A stretch of DNA of 49,926 nucleotides, taken from Roseivirga echinicomitans (GTDB taxonomy: Bacteria; Bacteroidota; Bacteroidia; Cytophagales; Cyclobacteriaceae). The stretch is from the NCBI RefSeq assembly GCF_001592935.1, contig NZ_LRDB01000011.1, forward strand, positions 1-49,926, written 5' to 3'. Each line of letters starts with the position of its first letter. Position 1 is the first letter of the stretch. The position numbers were made by a program, and so were the translations under genes. Below the pieces are notes generated by a model. The model did not search any database, had not been told where the DNA came from, and saw only the letters and a list, made by a program, of their open reading frames with translations. Below are positions 9,253 through 16,001 of this stretch, piece after piece.

Positions 9253-10041
9253 TTAGTTACTTGAAGCACCATCTGCTACCCAGCAGGCGATTTGACTGAT
9301 TTGATCATTGGAAAGCGATTGTCCGCTCGACTGTGGAGGCATTGTTTTCGCTCCCGTTCTGGCCCGAATATTAGTAGCATTGCTGATGATATTACTGTCA
9401 CTCGTGAAATTGGGCGACTGACTTCCATTGTGACAGCCAGAAACCGCGCAAGTGGTTTGCACGATGGATTTAATAATTCCAAAATCGACATCTGAAAGCA
9501 CCTTGGTTTGTAGAATGACTTCACAGCCTCCAGCATCTTTTACCGTTACCTGATAGGTATTCGGAGCCAAATCAGCAAAAGTAGAAGCACTTTGAAAGGC
9601 ACCACTGCCAATTTTATATTCATACGGCCCTACCCCGCCCACTGCGGAAACGGATATTGACCCATTATTCGAGCCACATTCACTGATATTGGCTTGGGTA
9701 GTGGCATTCACTCCATTTTGATTTTCAATGGTCACCGTAATTTCCGCTGAGCAATCTCCTTCAAAAACAGTAATAATATATGCACCGGCAGTTAAGCCAC
9801 TGAAGGTCGGTGATGACTGAGGAGCGCCTCCGCTAATGGCATAGGTTAAATCGGTGGAAGTGCCTGAAGCCATTACCGTAATCGTTCCATCCGTAGCGCC
9901 ACAGCTTGCATCGCTCTTGGTTTGAAGGGCTATGGTTAATGCGCCCGTGCAATTATCGGGCACAGGTTCTGTTTCGAAAGTACATTGCCACAAGACAAGG
10001 CAAATGAAAAATAAGGCAGAAATCAGTTTTAGTTTCTTCAT
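9253..10041 (-). CDS. SprB-repeat lipoprotein with C-terminal cytochrome c-like domain
   Basis: 262 aa. A hydrophobic leader ends in Cys20 (LVLWQC), consistent with a lipoprotein although not a textbook lipobox. Two SprB-type repeats follow (about residues 30-105 and 110-182), each with a Cys-G-x-x-x-G start and a GPYEYKIGSGAFQ-like core. The last 75 residues resemble a small cytochrome: CAVSGCH is a C-x4-C-H variant of the heme motif, and KTMPPQSS supplies the usual MPP axial-Met segment, followed by LSNDQISQIACWVADGA. It is the first gene of the four-gene operon, so it probably sets the theme: surface or periplasmic electron transfer. Heme attachment at a C-x4-CH site is inferred, not proven. 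Confidence 0.85.
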   Translation of the reverse strand: MKKLKLISALFFICLVLWQCTFETEPVPDNCTGALTIALQTKSDASCGATDGTITVMASGTSTDLTYAISGGAPQSSPTFSGLTAGAYIITVFEGDCSAEITVTIENQNGVNATTQANISECGSNNGSISVSAVGGVGPYEYKIGSGAFQSASTFADLAPNTYQVTVKDAGGCEVILQTKVLSDVDFGIIKSIVQTTCAVSGCHNGSQSPNFTSDSNIISNATNIRARTGAKTMPPQSSGQSLSNDQISQIACWVADGASSN

Positions 10042-10062
10042 GGTTGATTTTGAAATCCTAGG

Positions 10063-10101
10063 ACTGTATAAAACAGTACAGCCTTTCTTTTGGAAAGGCT
10101 G
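10063..10101 (-). terminator. Probable terminator pair downstream of the fucosidase gene
   Basis: Two adjacent palindromes: CAGCCTTTC/GAAAGGCTG with a five-base loop (10079-10101), then ACTGT/ACAGT (10063-10077). On the minus strand they follow the fucosidase stop and include a TGTTTTAT stretch, so they plausibly end that transcript before the next operon starts at 10041. Confidence 0.5.
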
Positions 10102-10127
10102 CGTCTCAAAAACAAAATTCTTATGGT

Positions 10128-11594
10128 TTACTCGGCTGGCGGTTCGCTCGTAGCCAAGTAAACCTCCACATTACTGATGGTTGGGCTTCCCTTGGCATCG
10201 GTGAAAGTAATCTTCAATTGACTGGTGGTTACTTGCGGCAATCGAAGGATGCGTTTGTAGCCTATGGTGGTTTCATTGGCAATTTCCTTATAACCGTCCT
10301 CTTCTTTCACTTCCACTTTAAATGCTTTAATGCGTTGCCCCAGCGGAATGTATTCTTGAAGCACCAAGCGATTAAAAGTAGTTTCTTTACTAAAGTTGAT
10401 CACTAGCTCGCTTTCAGTCACCTCATCTTCTGTCGCCCAATAGCTGTCGTTATACTCATCCAAAATATTGGAAGACAGATAGTCATATCCCCTAGTGTTC
10501 GAGGCCACTGCTTTTGCGCCTTTGGCCAAATTCACTGCAAAGCTTTCGTCTAAGGTCTTGCGCAGTTCCATCAAGGCCTTCACATCATTCTCATGTACCA
10601 AACCTCTCCGATCGACAGGTAAGTTGAGCAGCAAGTTGCCGTTTCTCCCAACGGATTTATAATAGATGTCCAGCAGTTCCGACAAGGATTTCACTTTATC
10701 ATCTTGACTTTCATGGTAATACCAGCCCGGTCTGATGGACACATCACATTCGGCAGGCACCCAATGCGTTCCATCTTCATGGCCAGAAGTCAATTGTTGA
10801 TAAGGACCAATCCCTGGAGCAAACTCATTGCGCCTTAGTGGTGCCCAGTTGGTAGCATCAGCAAAACCGTTTTCATTCCCTACCCAACGGACATCTGGAC
10901 CGCCATCGCTAAAGACCACGATATCGGGCTGAAGTTCTTTGGCCAAAGCAAAAGTATTCTCCCAATCGTAATAGGTTTTTCGGTCTACATTTCGGGTTTC
11001 ATTAGCGCCACCATAATAGCCGTCACCACCATTGGCTCCATCTACCCAAAGTTCAAACACCTCACCATAATTGGTCAACAATTCCCTCAACTGGTTACGG
11101 TAATAAGTAATGTATTCAGGATTTCCGTAGTCGGCATGGTTCCTGTCCCAAGGCGAAAGGTAAAGCCCCATTTTAAGACCATATTCTTTACATGCTGCCG
11201 CTAATTCTTTAATCACATCGCCTTCTCCGTTCTTCCAAGGGCTGTTTTTTACAGAATGTTCGGTATAAGCAGAAGGCCACAGCGAGAAGCCATCGTGGTG
11301 CTTTGCGGTCAGGATAATGCCTTTCATTCCAGCCTCTTTGGCTACTCTTGCCCATTGGCGGGTGTCCAATTCCGTAGGGTTGAAAAGACTTGGTGATTCT
11401 CCTCCAAGTCCCCATTCCATATCCGTAAAGGTGTTCATATTAAAGTGGACGAAAGCGTAATATTCTAACTCGTGCCAATTCAATTGTTGGGTAGTTGGCA
11501 ACGGCCCAATGGGTGCTGGCGGTGGAACTTCTTTAACGCAAGAAAAGCAGAAAATTGACGTAAAAAATAGAAATTGAAGAGTACGAAGGTTCAT
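10128..11594 (-). CDS. Alpha-L-fucosidase, GH29 family lipoprotein
   Basis: 488 aa. The leader ends FCFSC (Cys19), giving a lipoprotein. The GH29 TIM barrel carries FVHFNMNTFTDMEWG, LTAKHHDGFSLW (about 95-106) and the nucleophile motif ELWVDGANGG (Asp185), followed by the CDVSIRPGWYYHE and NGNLLLNLPVDRRG segments. From about residue 350 a beta-sandwich domain of the F5/8 type follows (ASNTRGYDYLSSNILD, YWATEDE), common in fucosidases that bind glycans. It removes fucose from glycans at the cell surface. It is not next to SusC/SusD genes, so it is not part of a visible polysaccharide-utilisation locus. It appears to be transcribed alone. Confidence 0.92.
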   Translation of the reverse strand: MNLRTLQFLFFTSIFCFSCVKEVPPPAPIGPLPTTQQLNWHELEYYAFVHFNMNTFTDMEWGLGGESPSLFNPTELDTRQWARVAKEAGMKGIILTAKHHDGFSLWPSAYTEHSVKNSPWKNGEGDVIKELAAACKEYGLKMGLYLSPWDRNHADYGNPEYITYYRNQLRELLTNYGEVFELWVDGANGGDGYYGGANETRNVDRKTYYDWENTFALAKELQPDIVVFSDGGPDVRWVGNENGFADATNWAPLRRNEFAPGIGPYQQLTSGHEDGTHWVPAECDVSIRPGWYYHESQDDKVKSLSELLDIYYKSVGRNGNLLLNLPVDRRGLVHENDVKALMELRKTLDESFAVNLAKGAKAVASNTRGYDYLSSNILDEYNDSYWATEDEVTESELVINFSKETTFNRLVLQEYIPLGQRIKAFKVEVKEEDGYKEIANETTIGYKRILRLPQVTTSQLKITFTDAKGSPTISNVEVYLATSEPPAE

Positions 11595-11658
11595 AAAGCT
11601 TAAGATTGAATCCCAAGATAATCATCTTTAGCAAAATGTGAAGTTTCAAAACAAAACG

Positions 11659-12123
11659 TCAAACGGCCTCTTCCAAAACCTCCCAAGTATGGTCGGCTAA
11701 AAGTTTTACGCTGGAGATAAATTTTTTGAAGGGTTTAGACCTCCCCCATTCCTTTGGGCCAATTAGGGAAAGCAAATCTGTTCCGTCTTCTCGTTCGTAG
11801 AGGTGGTAGGTTTTTCCGATCAAAGGCTCAAAACTCATTTTAGCCATATAAATCCGTTCCGACACCTCTACCCTTTGCTGAATGGTCTTGACTTGTTCGG
11901 CCAACAGTCGCATTTGATCATAAATCTGTTTGACCTGCATTTCGGTTTGCTCATGCATGGCCGACACCGCCCTGCCCTTAATTCTGCCTTTGTCTTCTGG
12001 CTTAATCATGGCGCCACCTACCGTATGCGGAAAACTGATGAGCCCCGGGTTCTCGGTCGTCATCTCGCTCATTTTTTCTAAATCAATCTGATCTAGGTCT
12101 ATCTTTTTGCCCGTTTTTGTCAT
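11659..12123 (-). CDS. DUF2452 family protein
   Basis: 154 aa, cytoplasmic, no signal peptide. It matches the DUF2452 pattern: an N-terminal ENPGLISFPHTVGGAMIKPED motif (around residues 25-45), a central helix with coiled-coil character (QTEMQVKQIYDQMRLLAEQ), and a C-terminal MSFEPLIGKTYHLY segment followed by LIGPKEWG. The function is unknown. 34 bp separate it from the small membrane protein gene upstream on the same strand, so the two may be co-transcribed. Confidence 0.85.
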   Translation of the reverse strand: MTKTGKKIDLDQIDLEKMSEMTTENPGLISFPHTVGGAMIKPEDKGRIKGRAVSAMHEQTEMQVKQIYDQMRLLAEQVKTIQQRVEVSERIYMAKMSFEPLIGKTYHLYEREDGTDLLSLIGPKEWGRSKPFKKFISSVKLLADHTWEVLEEAV

Positions 12124-12157
12124 GCTGAAAGATTAACTCAAGTTTAATAAAACTGTT

Positions 12158-12346
12158 TTACTTTTCTTTGAGGCTATCGATTTTAAGCGAATCTTGGGTA
12201 TCGGGTTCCGAAGGCGCTATCGATTCCTTCAACAGTTTTTTAGAGCCCGGAAAACTCGTTCTGGTGGTAATATCATAGCCCACAAGAATGGTGGCCAGAA
12301 TGAACAAAATGGCTACAATGACGAATATCTTTTTTTGACGCTTCAT
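12158..12346 (-). CDS. Small single-helix membrane protein, unknown function
   Basis: 62 aa from the ATG at 12346 (MKRQKKIF). A basic N-terminus precedes one hydrophobic helix (IFVIVAILFILATILVGY), then a hydrophilic tail rich in Ser, Asp, Glu and Lys that ends LKIDSLKEK. This fits an inner-membrane protein with a short periplasmic tail. I do not recognise a family. Its reading frame has no overlapping competitor, and it precedes the DUF2452 gene by 34 bp on the same strand, which supports it as real. Confidence 0.65.
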   Translation of the reverse strand: MKRQKKIFVIVAILFILATILVGYDITTRTSFPGSKKLLKESIAPSEPDTQDSLKIDSLKEK

Positions 12347-12399
12347 AAACGAATGTGACAATCTTTTGAAGAATGAAATCTGAAATCGACTTTAAACGC

Positions 12400-12479
12400 A
12401 ACCCTCCAAAAGTTGATATTTCTACTTTAGAGGGTCTTTATCCGCAAGCGGAACTTTCGTTAAGAACTTTTGGAGGGTT
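12400..12479. repeat. 80-bp inverted-end element, copy 2
   Basis: The ends AACCCTCCAAAAGTT and AACTTTTGGAGGGTT are perfect 15-bp inverted repeats, and the total length is 80 bp as in copy 1. The centre differs from copy 1 and contains its own small hairpin, TCCGC-AA-GCGGA (12442-12453). It sits in the divergent upstream region between the small membrane protein and dinB and has no T-run on either side, so a terminator role is unlikely for this copy. Confidence 0.75.
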
Positions 12480-12577
12480 AGTCCAAATGTTCCGCCCTGC
12501 GCAATTCAACTTAATGTCGCTTTATTAATCGAACTCAGTTCGTAAAGTTCATAAAATCGTTGCTTAATTTCGAACCA

Positions 12578-13687
12578 ATGGAGAAAAAGCTGCCCAATTC
12601 TGATCGCAAAATCATTCATATCGATATGGATGCCTTTTTTGCTTCAGTAGAACAGCTGGATAACCCTGAATTTAGAGGCAAACCCGTGGCGGTTGGCGGA
12701 AGTAAAGAGCGGGGCGTTGTGGCTGCTGCCAGCTATGAGGCCCGTAAATACGGAGTGCGCTCGGCCATGCCTTCTAAAACGGCCTATCAAAAATGTCCGC
12801 ATATCATTTTCACCCCGCCTCGGTTCGAAAGGTACAAGGAGGTTTCGGCTGTTATCCGCAGCATTTTTCTGGAATACACCGATTTGGTGGAACCGCTCTC
12901 TTTAGACGAAGCCTTTCTGGACGTAACCGAAAACAAAATGGGCATTGCTTCGGCCACCCTGATTGCCAAAGCCATTCGGAAACAGATTTTTGAGGAAACT
13001 GGCCTAACGGCCTCAGCAGGCATTTCCATCAATAAGTTTCTAGCTAAAATTGCCAGCGACTACCAAAAGCCCAACGGCATTACACTGATTGGCCCCGAAA
13101 AAGCCGTCTCTTTTTTAGAGCAATTGGAAGTAGATAAGTTCTTTGGAGTGGGGAAAGTAACCGCCAAGAAAATGCACAGCTTGGGCATCCACACAGGGCT
13201 CGACTTAAAGCAATGGACCAAGGAAGCCCTGAGGCTTAAATTTGGCAAAGCAGGCCCCTTCTATTACGACATTGTTCGGGGGGAAGACCAGCGCCCAGTG
13301 AACCCCAATAGAATCAGAAAATCGTTGGGGGCCGAAAACACTTTTGATCAAGACTTGGTAGAAATTGAAGACATGAAAATGGCCATGGACCCCATTCTTC
13401 AAACCGTTCATAAAAGACTAGAGAAAGCCGACAAATTTGGCAAGACGCTTACCCTTAAAATAAAATTCAAAGACTTTAGCCAGATTACCCGAAGCATTAC
13501 CCAAACCGAGAACATTGTAAGTAGCGAAATACTTAAACAACTGACTTTCAATTTACTTGAGCAGGTGAACTGGGAAGATTTCCCGGAAGGCGTGCGCTTG
13601 TTGGGCGTTACCTGTTCCAATTTTGAGCAAGACGAAGCCGAAGAAAATATCAAAAAAACGGGATACCAATTGACAATTGACTTTTAG
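12578..13687 (+). CDS. dinB: DNA polymerase IV (Y-family, DinB)
   Basis: An error-prone translesion polymerase. Motifs in order: HIDMDAFFASVEQ (catalytic Asp, about residues 14-26), YEARKYGVRSAMP, LSLDEAFLDV (the second catalytic acidic pair), SAGISINKFLAKIASDYQKP, a helix-hairpin-helix region around FFGVGKVTAKKM, and the little-finger domain. The last six residues QLTIDF match the QLxxLF-type sliding-clamp-binding peptide, so the C-terminus is complete. I use the ATG at 12578 (369 aa); the TTG at 12560 would add six atypical residues. No SOS-type operator could be identified. Confidence 0.96.
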   Translation: MEKKLPNSDRKIIHIDMDAFFASVEQLDNPEFRGKPVAVGGSKERGVVAAASYEARKYGVRSAMPSKTAYQKCPHIIFTPPRFERYKEVSAVIRSIFLEYTDLVEPLSLDEAFLDVTENKMGIASATLIAKAIRKQIFEETGLTASAGISINKFLAKIASDYQKPNGITLIGPEKAVSFLEQLEVDKFFGVGKVTAKKMHSLGIHTGLDLKQWTKEALRLKFGKAGPFYYDIVRGEDQRPVNPNRIRKSLGAENTFDQDLVEIEDMKMAMDPILQTVHKRLEKADKFGKTLTLKIKFKDFSQITRSITQTENIVSSEILKQLTFNLLEQVNWEDFPEGVRLLGVTCSNFEQDEAEENIKKTGYQLTIDF

Positions 13688-13726
13688 AATTGTTAAAATA
13701 GAATAAAATTTAATCGCTAAATCGAG

Positions 13727-13734
13727 TAAATTTG
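13727..13734 (+). promoter_or_regulatory. Candidate -7 box for the MaoC-like gene
   Basis: TAAATTTG matches the Bacteroidota -7 consensus TAnnTTTG exactly and lies 19 nt before the ATG at 13754. No well-spaced TTTG -33 box is evident, so this is a suggestion only. Confidence 0.35.
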
Positions 13735-13753
13735 AGCATTATTGAAACTCAAT

Positions 13754-14218
13754 ATGGAAAAGTTAGTTATAGCAAGCCACGCAGAATTTGCAGAACACAT
13801 TGGTAAGGAATTGGGTGTTTCAGAATACCTTAAAATCGACCAAGAGAGAATCAATGTTTTTGCCGATGCCACACTAGACCACCAATGGATTCATACCGAC
13901 CCTGAAAGAGCCAAATCTGAAGGCGGTTTTGGAAACACCATTGCCCATGGTTATTTAACTTTATCTATTCTTCCGCATTTATGGGAGCAAATTGCCGATA
14001 TCCGTAACATCAAAATGATGATTAACTACGGCATCGAAAGGCTTAAATTCAATCAGCCTGTAGTGGCAGATTCTGAAGTAAGATTAAGGGTGAAACTCAC
14101 TTCTTTGGCCGATTTACGAGGCATTACCAAATGCCAGCTGAATGTAAAACTTGAAATCAAAGACAACCCTAAACCTGCCTTTACAGGTGAAATGATCTTC
14201 TTATACCATTTCGCATAA
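13754..14218 (+). CDS. MaoC-like (hotdog fold) dehydratase
   Basis: 154 aa, cytoplasmic. The hydratase-2 motif is clear: FADATLDHQWIHTDPERA (Asp and His of the catalytic dyad, near residues 37-50), then FGNTIAHGYLTLSILPH, where Gly-Gly-x-x-x-A-H-G is the usual substrate-loop region. This is the NodN/MaoC subtype, which acts as an R-specific enoyl-CoA hydratase or related dehydratase; the chain length is unknown. I use the ATG at 13754 and not the TTG at 13742. It is monocistronic, with a TAAATTTG box upstream and a GAAA-loop terminator downstream. Confidence 0.92.
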   Translation: MEKLVIASHAEFAEHIGKELGVSEYLKIDQERINVFADATLDHQWIHTDPERAKSEGGFGNTIAHGYLTLSILPHLWEQIADIRNIKMMINYGIERLKFNQPVVADSEVRLRVKLTSLADLRGITKCQLNVKLEIKDNPKPAFTGEMIFLYHFA

Positions 14219-14247
14219 GCCTCATTTTAAAAGGGAATAAAATACGC

Positions 14248-14278
14248 AAAGCCTAACTCGAAAGAGTTGGGCTTTTTT
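14248..14278 (+). terminator. Rho-independent terminator with GAAA loop
   Basis: An 11-bp stem (AAGCCTAACTC pairing with GAGTTGGGCTT, one G-T pair) is closed by a GAAA tetraloop and followed by TTTTTT. It ends the MaoC-like gene. Confidence 0.9.
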
Positions 14279-14325
14279 GTTGACTTTTCCATGAGATCAT
14301 CACCAACCATACAGCCCAATGGGAG

Positions 14326-14444
14326 CGTCATTCTGATGAACCTGAAGCATAGCGTAAGGTGAAGAAAGAATCTGTCAGTTCTTGACAGCCGAGGCCTTGA
14401 ACAGACGGATTCTTTCTTCCTCGTACCTCGTCATCAGAATGACG
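14326..14444. repeat. 119-bp palindromic repeat, copy A1
   Basis: The outer arms CGTCATTCTGATGA and TCATCAGAATGACG pair perfectly over 14 bp. The inner arms GAAGAAAGAATCTGTC and GACGGATTCTTTCTTC pair with one T-G wobble. Between outer and inner arms the left side holds an ACCT...AGGT mini-stem, which gives a three-way-junction-like fold. It is of the same length as A2 (15480-15598). Confidence 0.85.
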
Positions 14445-14458
14445 GTTAGTTTTCCGCC

Positions 14459-14572
14459 CTTGTTGGTGTTCTTCACCAACAAGCCTCCTAACAACTTGTG
14501 TTTCGGGAAAGGATCCCTACAGGGATGACTGAGTAGCAGACGGATCCTGAGACAGGCTCAGGATGACGGTCT
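14459..14572. repeat. Intergenic repeat modules B and C, copy 1
   Basis: Module B is a perfect 10-bp hairpin, CTTGTTGGTG pairing with CACCAACAAG, with a TTCTT loop (14459-14483). Module C follows at 14487-14572 and contains two smaller hairpins, ATCCCT/AGGGAT and ATCCTGAG/CTCAGGAT. The same B-C order is found at 15783-15895 and 18470-18583. Confidence 0.8.
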
Positions 14573-14575
14573 GTA

Positions 14576-14664
14576 AAAAGCCTAATCGGAGTGTCATGCC
14601 AAACTAGTTTCGGTATCCCTCAAATTAACGCTTTGCCTTACACAGACGCTCCGAAACTTCGGAG
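14576..14664. repeat. Intergenic repeat module D, copy 1, with 16-bp palindrome
   Basis: Begins AAAAAGCCTAATCGGAGTG and includes GGTATCCCTCAAATTAACGC, which recurs in module D copies at 15897 and (partly) 21420. It ends in CTCCGAAACTTCGGAG (14649-14664), a 16-bp imperfect palindrome that recurs at 21391-21406. The rest of the 14219-14751 gap holds no gene. Confidence 0.7.
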
Positions 14665-14751
14665 AAAATGACGGTGAATTTTAGCCCATGGTTTAATCCA
14701 TGAACCCAGCATTTGGTTAACCATATTTCCATGAATTTCGTAAATTGAACC

Positions 14752-14940
14752 ATGAGCAGAGAAGAAGTAAAAACAGCAATCAACCAATTGTTGGACAATA
14801 CACCGGAAAAAGCACTCCAAGAAGTTTACGACTACCTAAAGTCTGTTCAAGGCAAGTCTGACAAATCTGTGAGCTTATCTCAAAACCTAAGAACCATCTT
14901 AACGGAAGACAAAGAGCTTCTTGAAAGACTAGCCCAATGA
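14752..14940 (+). CDS. Putative antitoxin of a Doc-type toxin-antitoxin pair
   Basis: 62 aa. Its family is not certain; it is a short, mainly helical, acidic protein (NQLLDNTPEKALQEVYDYLK, then a C-terminal ILTEDKELLERLAQ helix). Identification rests on context: its stop overlaps the start of the Doc gene by 4 bp (ATGA), the usual antitoxin-first arrangement, and its size is right. It is not obviously Phd. A TAAATTGA box ends 3 nt before the ATG. The leader plus first codons (TTCGTAAATTGAACCATGAG) nearly match those of the Gre-factor gene at 23240. Confidence 0.75.
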   Translation: MSREEVKTAINQLLDNTPEKALQEVYDYLKSVQGKSDKSVSLSQNLRTILTEDKELLERLAQ

Positions 14941-15308
14941 TCTCGGAGCGCGAAGTTCTTGAAATACATTCCATTTTAATTGGACGGTTTGGGGGTTCTG
15001 AAGGAGTTCGAGACCAAGAACTGTTAGATTCCGCATTGAACCGTCCTTATCAAACTTTTGATGGACAAGAGCTTTATCCTAGTCCAGTCGATAAAGCAGC
15101 GGCAATTATTGAAAGCATAGTAAAGAATCATCCTTTTGTTGATGGGAATAAACGAACTGGTTATGTGCTTGCCAGGCTTCTGTTAATGAATGAACAGCGC
15201 GATATACATGCAAATCAAAAGGACAAATATCAATTTGTAATTTCAACTTCTACTGGAGAACTCAACTTCGATCAAATCAAAGAATGGCTTGACAAGAATT
15301 CTAAGTAG
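14937..15308 (+). CDS. Doc family (Fic-fold) toxin
   Basis: 123 aa, the normal length for Doc. The Fic/Doc core motif is HPFVDGNKRTG (about residues 61-71), with catalytic His and the Asn-Lys-Arg phosphate-binding part. The N-terminal half has the typical Doc segments RFGGSEGVRDQELLDSALN and YPSPVDKAAAIIESI. Doc toxins phosphorylate elongation factor Tu, whereas Fic proteins of this fold AMPylate; the NKR form favours Doc. It is translationally coupled to the small upstream gene. The cassette is surrounded on both sides by intergenic repeats, consistent with acquisition or maintenance as an accessory unit. Confidence 0.92.
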   Translation: MISEREVLEIHSILIGRFGGSEGVRDQELLDSALNRPYQTFDGQELYPSPVDKAAAIIESIVKNHPFVDGNKRTGYVLARLLLMNEQRDIHANQKDKYQFVISTSTGELNFDQIKEWLDKNSK

Positions 15309-15336
15309 CCCTCATCATAGATTGTAATTCCGTACA

Positions 15337-15440
15337 AATCCCCCACCAACCGCCCCTTTACTTTGTCGAAGCTTCGCTAAGGCAAGAAGGGCGGACATCC
15401 GTGCGAGTTTCCGCCCTTGTTGGTGTTCTTCACCAACAAG
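15337..15440. repeat. Repeat module E with module B hairpin, copy 1
   Basis: Begins AATCCCCCACCAACCGCCCC, continues with an imperfect inverted pair CCGCCC...GGGCGG around CGAAGCTTCG, and ends with the B hairpin (15416-15440). A second copy with a few differences is at 15702-15807, so the two form a direct repeat. Confidence 0.8.
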
Positions 15441-15479
15441 CCACCAACCATTTGTATTGCTGAGAAAGCCCAACCGGAG

Positions 15480-15598
15480 CGTCATTCTGATGAACCTGAA
15501 GCACAGCGTAAGGTGAAGAAAGAATCCGTCAGTTGTTGACAGCCGAGGCCTTAAACGGACGGATTCTTTCTTCCTCGTGCCTCGTCATCAGAATGACG
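15480..15598. repeat. 119-bp palindromic repeat, copy A2
   Basis: Same length and layout as A1. Here the inner arms GAAGAAAGAATCCGTC and GACGGATTCTTTCTTC pair perfectly, with a C-G pair at the position that is T-G in A1 and T-A in A3. Confidence 0.88.
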
Positions 15599-15701
15599 GC
15601 TAGTTTTGGCAATCTGTATTACTGAAAAAGCCCCCTTCGGGGTGACTGTTCTGAGCAGTGTGTAATAATGTTGTCTCTTTTGTAAAGCAGAGTTCGGTAG
15701 C

Positions 15702-15895
15702 AATCCCCCACCAACCGCCCCCCCTTGCTTTGCCGAAGCTTCGCGAAGGCAAGAAGGGCGGACATCCGTGCGAGTTTCCGCCCTTGTTGGTGTTCTTCAC
15801 CAACAAGCCACCTAACAACTGTGTTTCGGGAAAGGATCCCTACAGGGATGACTGAGTAGCAGACGGATGCTGAGACAGGCTCAGGATGACGGTCT
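15702..15895. repeat. Repeat modules E, B and C, copy 2
   Basis: E (15702-15782), B hairpin (15783-15807) and C (15811-15895) in a row. The E hairpin is stronger than in copy 1 (CCTTGC...GGCAAG with CGAAGCTTCG between). In C, the CGGATCC of the other copies reads CGGATGC, which breaks one base pair. The gap 15309-16001 contains only these repeats and short link sequences, no gene. Confidence 0.78.
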
Positions 15896-15896
15896 G

Positions 15897-15980
15897 AAAA
15901 AAGCCCAATCGGAGTGTCATGCCGCCCGCGAAGCTTCGGGGGTTTCGGTATCCCTCAAATTAACGCTTTGCGTTTCTCAG
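15897..15980. repeat. Repeat module D, copy 2
   Basis: AAAGCCCAATCGGAGTGTCA is followed by GCCCGCGAAGCTTCGGGG, an imperfect palindrome, and GGTATCCCTCAAATTAACGC. It ends 21 bp before the stop of the M24 peptidase gene on the opposite strand. Confidence 0.75.
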
Positions 15981-16001
15981 TGTACTTTGCTGTTAGATTA
16001 C

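Noticed and set aside
15600-15818. 72-codon minus-strand reading frame rich in Gly/Trp/Arg
   Set aside because: It lies entirely in repeat modules E and B and its composition reflects the repeats; no start signal or family.
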